DNA of 6,275 nt, taken from the NCBI GenBank assembly GCA_030618325.1, contig JAUXDP010000187.1, positions 1 through 6,275 of the forward strand, in the 5' to 3' direction. The translations under genes and the position numbers were made by a program. Source of the DNA: Methylococcaceae bacterium (GTDB lineage: Bacteria; Pseudomonadota; Gammaproteobacteria; Methylococcales; Methylomonadaceae). Shown here in pieces: positions 1-6,148 of this stretch. Position 1 is the first letter of the stretch. Each line of letters opens with the position of its first letter. The notes under the pieces were generated by a model. That model had not been told where the DNA came from. It ran no database searches and saw nothing but the letters and a program-made list of their open reading frames with translations.

Positions 1-1480
1 CATGGGCGTGATGGTTGTCTTGCTTTTCGTATTTGGCGTTGGTTTTGGCCAGGTAAAACAATTGTTTTTCTCCGATTCCGCCATGACCAAATTCATGATC
101 AACTACTGGGCACCGGAAGGAACACGCATCCAGAGTGTTTCCAGTGATTTACAACTGGCCGAACAAAAGTTACTGGCTGATGATCGGATCGAAAGTGTCA
201 CCACTTTTATTGGACAGGGTCCACCTCGGTTTTATTTACCCGTTGACCCAGAATTCCCATACAGCAGCTATGGTCAGTTAATTGTTAACGTACATGATTT
301 CACACTAATAGATCGCATGGTTGGTGAGCTCAACACCTGGTTTGAAGAAAATTTACCCGATGCAAAGGCATCCATTAGAAAATACACGGTTGGTCCTGGA
401 TATACCTGGCAGTTCGAGGTACGCTTCAGTGGGCCGGCCGATGCTGATCCAGCAATACTAAGAGCGCTCGGCGAACAAGGCATTAAAATACTTGGAGCTG
501 AGCCGCTTGCCGGTAACGCACGTCTAAATTGGCGGCAACGGATACAAAAAATCACCCCTGTGTACAACCAGGAGCGAGCCCGTTGGTCTGCAATTAGTCG
601 CATAGATATTGCAAATGCAACAAAGCTTAATCATGATGGCCGCGTCGTTGGACTTTATAAGGAAAATACCGACCTTATCCCTATTATTGCCCGTTTTACT
701 GAAAGTGAACGGCAAAATGTCGGCGGACTTGATCTCCTTCAGGTTCGTTCGCCATTAGCAATGGAAACCGTTCCGCTAGCCCAAGTCACAGATGGTCAAC
801 CATTACAGTGGGAGGAATCAATGATCTGGCGGCGGGATCGACGTAGAGCTATCACTGTTCAGGCAAATCCGGTACCTGGAGAAACCTTACCCAGTCTTCG
901 TAATGCCGTACTCAAACAATTTGAAGCCATTGAACTGCCGCCCGGTTACAGCATGGAATGGGATGGGGAATATTATGATACGGTAAAAGCACAGGCAAGT
1001 TTAGTACCAGGCGCCATTCCGGCTACAGCGATTATTCTTTTTATTATCGTTGGCTTGTTTAACGCCTTAAGACCGCCTTTAGTTATTCTGCTTGTGATCC
1101 CATTTGCCCTGATTGGCATCAGCGCAGGTTTTCTGGTAACCGGCGCCCCTTTTGGTTTTATGGCATTGTTAGGAACCATGAGTTTAATTGGCATGATGAT
1201 TAAAAACTCAATTGTTTTGCTTGATCAGGTGAATATTGAACTGGCTAAAGGCAAGAATCATTATCAAGCACTTCAGGATGCTGCTATCTCTCGGCTGCAA
1301 CCGGTTTTTTTGGCTGCGGCAACCACCGTGCTTGGTGTAGTACCTTTACTTCAGGATGTTTTCTGGCTAGGTCTTTCAGTAGCTATTATGTTCGGATTAA
1401 CATTTGGTTATTTTCTTACCATGGTGACCGTACCCGTTCTGTATGCCATCCTGTTTAAACTTGAACCCGTGAAATCATAG
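1..1480 (+). CDS. RND efflux permease, C-terminal half (5' end outside window)
   Basis: This is the C-terminal half of a resistance-nodulation-division inner-membrane transporter, a proton-driven pump that works with a periplasmic adaptor and an outer-membrane channel. About 492 residues are visible, against roughly 1,030 for the family, so the ATG at position 2 is almost certainly an internal Met. The visible part opens in a hydrophobic segment (residues 1-18, probably TM7). A large periplasmic domain follows (about 25-335), then five clustered membrane segments (about 336-356, 360-380, 384-408, 432-450, 455-485). The stretch GMMIKNSIVLLDQVN (397-411), followed by RLQPVFLAAATTVLG (431-445), matches the conserved RND segment around TM10-TM11. 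A TolC-family gene follows on the same strand, which fits a tripartite exporter. The proton-relay acidic residues of TM4 lie outside the window. Substrate is unknown: the hydrophobic, multidrug-type (HAE) branch is more likely than a metal pump, but this is inferred. Confidence 0.93.
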   Translation, partial: MGVMVVLLFVFGVGFGQVKQLFFSDSAMTKFMINYWAPEGTRIQSVSSDLQLAEQKLLADDRIESVTTFIGQGPPRFYLPVDPEFPYSSYGQLIVNVHDFTLIDRMVGELNTWFEENLPDAKASIRKYTVGPGYTWQFEVRFSGPADADPAILRALGEQGIKILGAEPLAGNARLNWRQRIQKITPVYNQERARWSAISRIDIANATKLNHDGRVVGLYKENTDLIPIIARFTESERQNVGGLDLLQVRSPLAMETVPLAQVTDGQPLQWEESMIWRRDRRRAITVQANPVPGETLPSLRNAVLKQFEAIELPPGYSMEWDGEYYDTVKAQASLVPGAIPATAIILFIIVGLFNALRPPLVILLVIPFALIGISAGFLVTGAPFGFMALLGTMSLIGMMIKNSIVLLDQVNIELAKGKNHYQALQDAAISRLQPVFLAAATTVLGVVPLLQDVFWLGLSVAIMFGLTFGYFLTMVTVPVLYAILFKLEPVKS

Positions 1481-1504
1481 TTATATTTATTTAAACCGAT
1501 CATT

Positions 1505-1528
1505 CCTGATTATCACTAGTTAATCAGG
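1505..1528 (+). other. Intergenic hairpin between pump and TolC genes
   Basis: The arms CCTGATTA (1505-1512) and TAATCAGG (1521-1528) are perfect 8-bp complements around an 8-nt loop. No T-run follows, so this is not a standard intrinsic terminator. It lies 24 bp after the permease stop and 38 bp before the TolC start. It could act as an mRNA stabiliser, a processing site or a weak attenuator that adjusts channel expression against pump expression, or it could be an operator. The role is not shown by sequence alone. Confidence 0.4.
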
Positions 1529-1566
1529 CATTGGAATACGCGAATTGATTTTACTAAGGATAAAAT

Positions 1567-2880
1567 ATGTTGAATCAAAAAATATTAATACTTGTAGTCG
1601 CCTCTTTATTTGTTAAACAGGTTATTGCTCAAGATTTACTTGAAACCTATCAGTTGGCACTTGAAAATGAACCTGTACGTAAAAGCGCCTTTTTAAATAC
1701 GTTTGAAACAGCGGAATTAAAATCGCAGAGCATCGCTCAAATGCTGCCAAACATTTCAGCGGGTGGCTCCAGCACAAAACTATGGTTGAATAGTAAAAAA
1801 AATACTTTTCAAGGAAATGGGTCTCAAGATTTTTGGAACCATGTTTTTGCGATAAATTTAATTCAACCGGTATTCCATTGGGATCACTGGGTACAACTGA
1901 GTTTGGCAGATAATAGAATCGCTCAGGTTGAAGCGCAATATCAGGCAGCTGAACAGGCATTAATTGTTAAAATAACAGAAGCCTATTTCAACATTCTTAC
2001 TGCACAAGATAATCTTAAATTTATACTTGCAGAAAAAGAAGCCATTCAAACTCAACTGAAACAGGCGACCGTAAACTACAAAGTGGGTATTATTTCAATT
2101 ACTGCAGTACATGAAGCCCAGGCCGCTTATGACCAGGCTACAGCAAATGAAATTGATGCCATCAATCTAATCGATGATCGCAAAGAAGAACTAAGGAATT
2201 TGATTGGTGAAAATGAGGCAAGTCTGAACCTATTACAAGCAAAAATTTCACTAAGCCCACCTGAACCCGCTGATCTTCCTTCTTGGTCGAAAGCAGCTGA
2301 AAATAATAACTTTAAAATCGTCGCACAATTGAATCAGACTGAGGTTGCACGAAAACACGTTGAGTTGCAAAAAAGCGGTCATTTACCAACAGTCGATATT
2401 ATCGGCAGCTATGGTGTCGTAGACAATAACAGTTCTTTTAGCTTACGTGGTGATGCACAGAGCATCGGTGTACAACTCAATGTGCCAATATTCCAGGGTG
2501 GTGCGGTTAATTCCAGAACCCGGCAAGCCCAATATCAGTTAGAGCGTGAAAAAGAAAACCTGATCAAGGTTAAAAGAGATGTCACTCTTGCTGTCAGAAA
2601 CGCTTACCGGGATGTTGTTACTAGCTTAAGCCGAATCAAAGCATTAAATTCAGCCGTTATTTCATCTGAAAGTGCCCTGAATGCAACCAAAGCCGGTCTG
2701 GAAGTTGGAACAAGAACGATGGTAGACGTGTTGACTGAACAGCGTAATCTTTATCGCTCAAAAAGTTTATATGCTCAAAGCCGCTATGATTATTTAGTCA
2801 ATGGCATTCGATTGAAAAATGCTGCTGGCAGTTTAAGTGAGGCCGATTTAGAAAATATTAACCAGTATTTGATTCATTAA
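1567..2880 (+). CDS. TolC-family outer-membrane efflux channel
   Basis: This is a complete 437-residue outer-membrane factor, close to the usual TolC-family size. Such proteins form a trimeric beta-barrel and alpha-helical tunnel that connects an inner-membrane pump and adaptor to the outside. A signal peptide is clear: Lys5, a hydrophobic core (ILILVVASLF) and a likely cleavage after Ala21 (VIA|Q). The two family half-repeats are visible. The first holds AYFNILTAQDNL (139-150) and YKVGIISITAVHEAQAAYD (171-189). The second holds LNVPIFQGG (304-312) and VGTRTMVDVLTEQRNLY (380-396). Long heptad-like helices (about 115-215 and 315-420) flank these motifs. The start is supported by TAAGGA at 1555-1560, 6 nt before the ATG. 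The gene follows the RND permease by 86 bp, so it is probably co-transcribed and is the exit duct of that pump. No disrupted or missing segment is seen. It is more like generic TolC/CusC-type factors than E. coli TolC itself, so no symbol is given. Confidence 0.94.
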   Translation: MLNQKILILVVASLFVKQVIAQDLLETYQLALENEPVRKSAFLNTFETAELKSQSIAQMLPNISAGGSSTKLWLNSKKNTFQGNGSQDFWNHVFAINLIQPVFHWDHWVQLSLADNRIAQVEAQYQAAEQALIVKITEAYFNILTAQDNLKFILAEKEAIQTQLKQATVNYKVGIISITAVHEAQAAYDQATANEIDAINLIDDRKEELRNLIGENEASLNLLQAKISLSPPEPADLPSWSKAAENNNFKIVAQLNQTEVARKHVELQKSGHLPTVDIIGSYGVVDNNSSFSLRGDAQSIGVQLNVPIFQGGAVNSRTRQAQYQLEREKENLIKVKRDVTLAVRNAYRDVVTSLSRIKALNSAVISSESALNATKAGLEVGTRTMVDVLTEQRNLYRSKSLYAQSRYDYLVNGIRLKNAAGSLSEADLENINQYLIH

Positions 2881-3000
2881 ATACATACTGCTTAAGCACA
2901 CATTATACCTTTTTTACAAGAATTGAACTTGATTTCCCAGCGATAATTCAAGTTAGGAAAGTACACACGACAATATTTTTTTTAATACAAGTTTAATAAA

Positions 3001-4410
3001 ATGGATACTGACAATCAAACAAGTACAGTAACGACAGAAAAAGAAATTATCGATATTGTTGCAAAACAACATGAGTACTTCAAATCGGGAGCAACTAAAA
3101 GTTATCAGAGTCGGATAGATAATCTGAAAAAACTTAAATCTGCATTAATCAAGTATGAGGGCGAAATGCATGCCGCCTTAAAACAGGACTTAGGGAAACC
3201 TGAATTTGAATCTTTTCTCTCCGAAACAGGTTTTTGTGTCCACGATATTTCTACCACACTGAGTAAACTTAAAGGTTGGATGAAACCAAAGTTTAAACTG
3301 ACTTCTTTGCTGACTCAGCCGGGTACCAGCCGTGTTGTTTATTCTCCGCTAGGTGTCAATCTGATTATTGCGCCTTATAACTACCCTGTCATGCTGACTT
3401 TTGCACCACTGATTGCTGCAATTGCAGCGGGTAATACTGCGGTGATAAAAACATCAGAATTGACCCCTGCCTGTAGTGCAATTATCCGAAAAATCATCAA
3501 CGAAACCTTTGCTGCAGAGTATATTGTCCATATAGAAGGTGAAGTAAACGAAACCACCATTTTACTGCAACAAAAATTTGAGCATATCTTCTTTACAGGC
3601 AGCCCCCGGGTGGGTTCCATTATTATGGCTGCAGCAGCAAAGAACCTGACACCAGTTACCCTGGAATTAGGAGGCAAAAGCCCTTGTATCGTCCATCAAG
3701 ATGCCAAACTGGATATCGCTGTTAACCGTATTGTTAGCAGTAAATTTCTCAACGCCGCACAAACCTGTGTTGCACCTGATTATGTGCTGGTGCATAAAGC
3801 CGTTAAAGAAGAATTTCTTAGCAAACTTAAAGATCGCATTATTACCGTTTATGGCGAAGATGCCAGTACCAGCCCTGATTTTGCACGTATTATCAGCGAT
3901 AATCATTTTCAGCGTATTTGCGGCTTAATTGATCAACAAAAAGTAACGGTTGGCGGACAAAGTAATGCCGAGACTCGCTTCATTGCGCCAACAGTCATGC
4001 GTGATGTGACTTTGACTGACAAAATAATGTCTGATGAAATCTTTGGCCCGGTACTACCAGTACTGGAATATGACGACATAGATGAAATTTATAGTATTGT
4101 CGATCAGTTACCACACCACCCCCTAGCCTGTTATATATTTAGCGAAGATTCCAATTTTCAGAAAGAAATTGTTAATAATATTCAGTCTGGCGGTGCCTGT
4201 ATCAATAATTGTATTTTTCATGCAGCTAATCATCACATTCCATTTGGAGGGGTCGGCGAAAGTGGGATGGGGGCTTATCACGGTTTTGATGGTTTTGAGT
4301 GTTTCTCGCATAAAAAAGGTGTGCTAAAAACAGCGACCTGGATAGAAATCCCGCTGACCTACGCCCCTTATGGCAATAAAATAAATCTGTTAAGAAAAAT
4401 CATGAAGTGA
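3001..4410 (+). CDS. NAD(P)-dependent aldehyde dehydrogenase, class 3-like
   Basis: This complete 469-residue member of the aldehyde dehydrogenase superfamily would oxidise an aldehyde to a carboxylate with NAD(P)+. The catalytic set is present: Asn127 in APYNYP (124-129), general base Glu222 in LELGGKSP (221-228), and nucleophile Cys256 in AQTCVAPD (253-260). The cofactor-binding segments are Lys150 with FFTGSPRVG (197-205), and EIFGP at 346-350. The length, the PYNYP form and the C-terminal PFGGVGESGMGAYHG (414-428) suit the ALDH3/coniferyl-aldehyde branch. There is no signal peptide and no C-terminal membrane anchor, so it is probably cytosolic. The start places the typical KQHEYFKSGAT (22-32) at the correct distance from the N terminus, but no good Shine-Dalgarno precedes it; the nearest AGGAAAG is about 40 nt upstream. 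It stands 120 bp after the TolC gene and so probably has its own promoter. The alcohol dehydrogenase downstream suggests a shared alcohol-aldehyde route. The substrate is unknown. Confidence 0.93.
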   Translation: MDTDNQTSTVTTEKEIIDIVAKQHEYFKSGATKSYQSRIDNLKKLKSALIKYEGEMHAALKQDLGKPEFESFLSETGFCVHDISTTLSKLKGWMKPKFKLTSLLTQPGTSRVVYSPLGVNLIIAPYNYPVMLTFAPLIAAIAAGNTAVIKTSELTPACSAIIRKIINETFAAEYIVHIEGEVNETTILLQQKFEHIFFTGSPRVGSIIMAAAAKNLTPVTLELGGKSPCIVHQDAKLDIAVNRIVSSKFLNAAQTCVAPDYVLVHKAVKEEFLSKLKDRIITVYGEDASTSPDFARIISDNHFQRICGLIDQQKVTVGGQSNAETRFIAPTVMRDVTLTDKIMSDEIFGPVLPVLEYDDIDEIYSIVDQLPHHPLACYIFSEDSNFQKEIVNNIQSGGACINNCIFHAANHHIPFGGVGESGMGAYHGFDGFECFSHKKGVLKTATWIEIPLTYAPYGNKINLLRKIMK

Positions 4411-4432
4411 TTTATAGCAAAACCTATCACTT
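4405..4432 (+). other. Weak stem-loop over the aldehyde dehydrogenase stop codon
   Basis: AAGTGAT (4405-4411) and ATCACTT (4426-4432) form a perfect 7-bp stem with a 14-nt loop, and the stop codon lies in the left arm. Only a short T-containing stretch follows (TGATATT), so it is a poor intrinsic terminator. It may help transcription end before the repeat element that starts a few bases later. Confidence 0.2.
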
Positions 4433-4441
4433 TGATATTAA

Positions 4442-4473
4442 CCTAGTACTCTATCAACTTTGGCTTGATGGAT
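4442..4473 (+). repeat. Left outer inverted repeat of the element
   Basis: This 32-bp arm begins CCTAGTACTCTATCAAC and ends TTGATGGAT. It matches the reverse complement of 4741-4772 at 29 of 32 positions, and all three differences are transitions. Confidence 0.9.
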
Positions 4474-4492
4474 AAAATAAATGCTCTTCTCG

Positions 4493-4526
4493 TTCCCACG
4501 CTCTGCGTCACGGCCATTAAGTTAAG
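4493..4526 (+). repeat. Left middle inverted repeat arm
   Basis: This 34-bp arm (TTCCCACGCTCTGCG ... TTAAGTTAAG) matches the reverse complement of 4623-4656 at 31 of 34 positions. The three mismatches are consecutive and form the loop triplet TCT of a small palindrome, GACGC-TCT-GCGTC type, that sits in the same orientation in both arms. Confidence 0.88.
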
Positions 4527-4533
4527 AAAATAC

Positions 4534-4605
4534 GTAGGTTGGGCAAAGGAGGAACGACGTGCCCAACACAGATTAGTTGGGCACGCTATGCTTTGCCCAA
4601 CCTAC
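4534..4605. repeat. Central GGTTGGGC/GCCCAACC double hairpin
   Basis: The core of the element holds perfect 15-bp arms (4534-4548, GTAGGTTGGGCAAAG; 4591-4605, its complement) enclosing perfect 10-bp arms CGTGCCCAAC (4558-4567) and GTTGGGCACG (4576-4585), with an 8-nt loop. The 7-mer GTTGGGC and its complement alternate (4538-4544 forward, 4561-4567 reverse, 4576-4582 forward, 4595-4601 reverse). The core can therefore fold either as one long nested stem or as two side-by-side hairpins. Repeats of this general form are scattered in many gammaproteobacterial intergenic regions, from memory. Confidence 0.85.
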
Positions 4606-4622
4606 ATGATCACGAAAAATCC

Positions 4623-4656
4623 CTTAACTTAATGGCCGTGACGCTCTGCGTGGGAA
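4623..4656 (+). repeat. Right middle inverted repeat arm
   Basis: This is the partner of 4493-4526. It begins CTTAACTTAATGGCCGTG and ends GCGTGGGAA. Its GTGACGCTCTGCGT (4638-4651) recurs as an exact direct repeat at 4665-4678, which suggests a short duplication on the right side only. Confidence 0.88.
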
Positions 4657-4705
4657 TGCCGTTTGTGACGCTCTGCGTCATGGGACGCGGGAGCGCCCCT
4701 ACATG

Positions 4706-4730
4706 AGTTCCCACGGAGACCGTGGGAACT
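4706..4730. repeat. Perfect 11-bp GC-rich hairpin in the right part of the element
   Basis: AGTTCCCACGG (4706-4716), the loop AGA and CCGTGGGAACT (4720-4730) form a perfect stem. The TTCCCACG half matches the start of the middle arms (4493-4500). TTTT follows seven bases after the stem (4736-4739), so it may weakly terminate transcription arriving from the aldehyde dehydrogenase side, though the spacing is not canonical. Confidence 0.75.
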
Positions 4731-4740
4731 AGTGCTTTTC

Positions 4741-4772
4741 ATCCATCAAACCAAAATTGACAGAGTACTAGG
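4741..4772 (-). repeat. Right outer inverted repeat of the element
   Basis: This is the partner of 4442-4473, read on the opposite strand. It contains TTGACA at 4757-4762, a perfect sigma-70 -35 hexamer pointing out toward the alcohol dehydrogenase gene. The equivalent site in the left repeat reads TTGATA. Confidence 0.9.
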
Positions 4773-4831
4773 AGCCTGTCCGGGAATACAAAACCTAACA
4801 TTAATAGACCAAATTTATGAGAATTTAAACC

Positions 4832-6040
4832 ATGTTATTTTCATTTAAAGTCATCGGCTATAAAGCCTTAATGGGCGCATTTAAAATTGCGGGTAAAATT
4901 ATCCCCATCCCTAAACCCACCCTGTTCACGGGTGCCGGATCATCACTGGAACTATGTGCGGCGATTTCACAAATAGGAACTAAAAAAGTATTACTGGTCA
5001 CCGATGCAATGCTGGTTAAAATTGGGCTTTTAGATAAGATTAAAACCACACTAGAGCAACATGGTGTTGAATATATTATCTATGACGGTATTAAACCTGA
5101 TCCAACTTATGACCAAATAGATGCGGGTTTATCATTATTAAAACAAAATAACTGTGATGCTATTTTAGCGGTGGGTGGCGGATCTCCGATTGATGCGGCA
5201 AAAGTCATTAGCATTTTGGCAACTAACCATAAATCTATTCAAAAAATGGCGGGCTGGTTTAAGGTTAGCCAGGCTGGCTTACCTTTTTTTGCTATTCCCA
5301 CCACGGCAGGTACAGGCTCTGAAGTTACCTTTGCTGCGGTTGTCTCAGACCCAGTAACTCATCATAAAACACCCATCATTGATCCCAAAACAGTCCCTAT
5401 GATGGCCGCACTTGATGGAGCGCTGATGACAGGCATACCCCAATCCATAACCGCAGAAACAGGAATGGATGCCTTAACCCATGCGATAGAAGCTTATATC
5501 TCGGTTAATGCATCTAAAGAAACAGATCGTTATGCCACGGCTGCTACCCGGTTAATTATAGAAAACCTGCCTAAAGTGGTAAAAGAGGGTCAAGATAAGG
5601 TCGCTCGCCAGCAAATGGCAATGGCCTCTTGCTATGCGGGTATGGCATTTACCAAGGCGGGCCTTGGCTATGTTCATGCTATTTCTCATAACTTTGGCGC
5701 TTATTATCACACACCGCATGGACGGGGAAATGCCATTGTATTGCCTTATATTCTAGATTTTTCACTCGATACCATTTCTGCTCGCCTAGCCCAATTAGCA
5801 AAGGCTAGCGGCTTGCAAACTAATCATGAATCAGATCAACAATTAGCCATAAAATTAATTGAGCATATTCGTTTCATGTTGAAAGAATTTAATATTCCAG
5901 AACAATTGGAATCATTAAAACCAGAAGATATACCAGCAATCGCAAAAGCTGCGTTAAAGGAGGCACATTTCAATTATCCAGTACCAAAATATATGAATCA
6001 ATCAGAATGCGAAAAACTTTTACACAAAATGACACTCTGA
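4832..6040 (+). CDS. Iron-containing (group III) alcohol dehydrogenase
   Basis: This is a complete 402-residue NAD(P)-dependent alcohol dehydrogenase of the Fe-ADH family (FucO/AdhB/YiaY type), which interconverts alcohols and aldehydes in the cytoplasm. The nucleotide-binding motif is GGGSPIDAAKVIS (115-127) and the second signature is AIPTTAGTGSE (154-164). All four metal ligands are present: Asp213 and His217 in TGMDALTHAIEAY (210-222), His282 in GLGYVHAISH (277-286), and His296 in HTPHG (293-297). His286 is the usual active-site second histidine. Family members are about 380-400 residues long. Here a basic, hydrophobic lead of about 28 residues precedes PKPTLFTGAGSS (27-38). The ATG at 4832 has only a weak GAGAA at 4819-4823; Met14 is an alternative start that would remove part of the lead. 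The gene lies 59 bp beyond the right end of the palindromic element, so its promoter may overlap that end. Pairing with the upstream aldehyde dehydrogenase suggests alcohol oxidation to acid. Substrate and direction are unknown. Confidence 0.94.
   Translation: MLFSFKVIGYKALMGAFKIAGKIIPIPKPTLFTGAGSSLELCAAISQIGTKKVLLVTDAMLVKIGLLDKIKTTLEQHGVEYIIYDGIKPDPTYDQIDAGLSLLKQNNCDAILAVGGGSPIDAAKVISILATNHKSIQKMAGWFKVSQAGLPFFAIPTTAGTGSEVTFAAVVSDPVTHHKTPIIDPKTVPMMAALDGALMTGIPQSITAETGMDALTHAIEAYISVNASKETDRYATAATRLIIENLPKVVKEGQDKVARQQMAMASCYAGMAFTKAGLGYVHAISHNFGAYYHTPHGRGNAIVLPYILDFSLDTISARLAQLAKASGLQTNHESDQQLAIKLIEHIRFMLKEFNIPEQLESLKPEDIPAIAKAALKEAHFNYPVPKYMNQSECEKLLHKMTL
6026..6037 (-). repeat. Inverted copy of the AGTGTCA motif at the gene end
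   Basis: AAAATGACACTC lies in the last codons of the alcohol dehydrogenase gene. It is the exact 12-base reverse complement of GAGTGTCATTTT at 6110-6121. In an RNA the two could pair around a 72-nt loop; in DNA they could be two sites for the same protein. Confidence 0.5.
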
Positions 6041-6088
6041 AATATTTCATCTCTTTTTCACCCTACCGGTCTATACCGCAAAAATAAA

Positions 6089-6117
6089 AGTGTCAGTGTC
6101 ATATTTTATGAGTGTCA
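6089..6117 (+). promoter_or_regulatory. Three AGTGTCA heptamers before the sulfatase gene
   Basis: AGTGTCA occurs at 6089-6095, 6095-6101 and 6111-6117, and the first two share one base. The second copy overlaps a small palindrome TCATA-TTT-TATGA (6099-6111). The cluster ends 31 bp before the sulfatase start codon, where an operator or activator site would lie. No regulator is recognised, and no clear -35/-10 pair is visible around it. Treat it as a candidate site only. Confidence 0.35.
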
Positions 6118-6148
6118 TTTTTAAATTTGAATAAAAGGAAAACTATTT

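Larger units (their letters stand above)
4446..4768. mobile_element. MITE-like nested palindromic element, IS630-type ends
   Basis: This is a non-coding element of about 323 bp that fills most of the 421-bp gap between the two dehydrogenase genes. Its ends are inverted copies beginning GTACTCTRTCAA. They are flanked by CTA on the left and TAG on the right, with TA at 4444-4445 and again at 4769-4770. That is the pattern left by IS630-family insertion into CTAG with TA duplication, a known preference of IS630. Because CTA/TAG also extends the palindrome, the exact boundary is ambiguous (the repeat as such runs 4442-4772). Inside are further inverted arms at 4493-4526/4623-4656, 4534-4548/4591-4605 and 4558-4567/4576-4585, so one strand could fold into a single long hairpin. 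There is no open reading frame of transposase size, so any movement would depend on an enzyme in trans. Assignment to the IS630 family is inference. It could instead be a REP/BIME-like composite. Confidence 0.7.

Noticed and set aside
2..4. ATG at the left edge as a real start of a half-size transporter
   Set aside because: The protein begins in the middle of an RND permease fold, so the frame very probably continues upstream of the window.
973..1194. Open frame on the minus strand inside the permease gene
   Set aside because: It is an antisense shadow of membrane-segment codons, with no ribosome-binding site and no recognisable domain. The other minus-strand frames in the window (for example 3381-3677 and 3667-3906) were rejected for the same reason.
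2926..2947. TTGAAC...GATAAT promoter upstream of the aldehyde dehydrogenase
   Set aside because: The two hexamers are separated by only 13 bp, too close for a sigma-70 promoter.
2926..2954. AACTTGA/TCAAGTT inverted repeat after the TolC gene as a terminator
   Set aside because: It has only 7 AT-rich base pairs around a 15-nt loop and no T-run directly after it, too weak to call.
3701..3928. Alternative plus-strand frame inside the aldehyde dehydrogenase
   Set aside because: It overlaps the catalytic-cysteine region of a clearly intact gene and shows no family features of its own. The frame at 5175-5357 within the alcohol dehydrogenase is similar.
4442..4772. CRISPR array or structured RNA gene such as a riboswitch
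   Set aside because: The repeats are inverted and nested rather than regularly spaced direct repeats with unique spacers, and no known riboswitch core is recognised.
6067..6078. CGGT-CTAT-ACCG as a terminator for the alcohol dehydrogenase
   Set aside because: A four-base stem followed by an A-rich rather than T-rich stretch does not support an intrinsic terminator.
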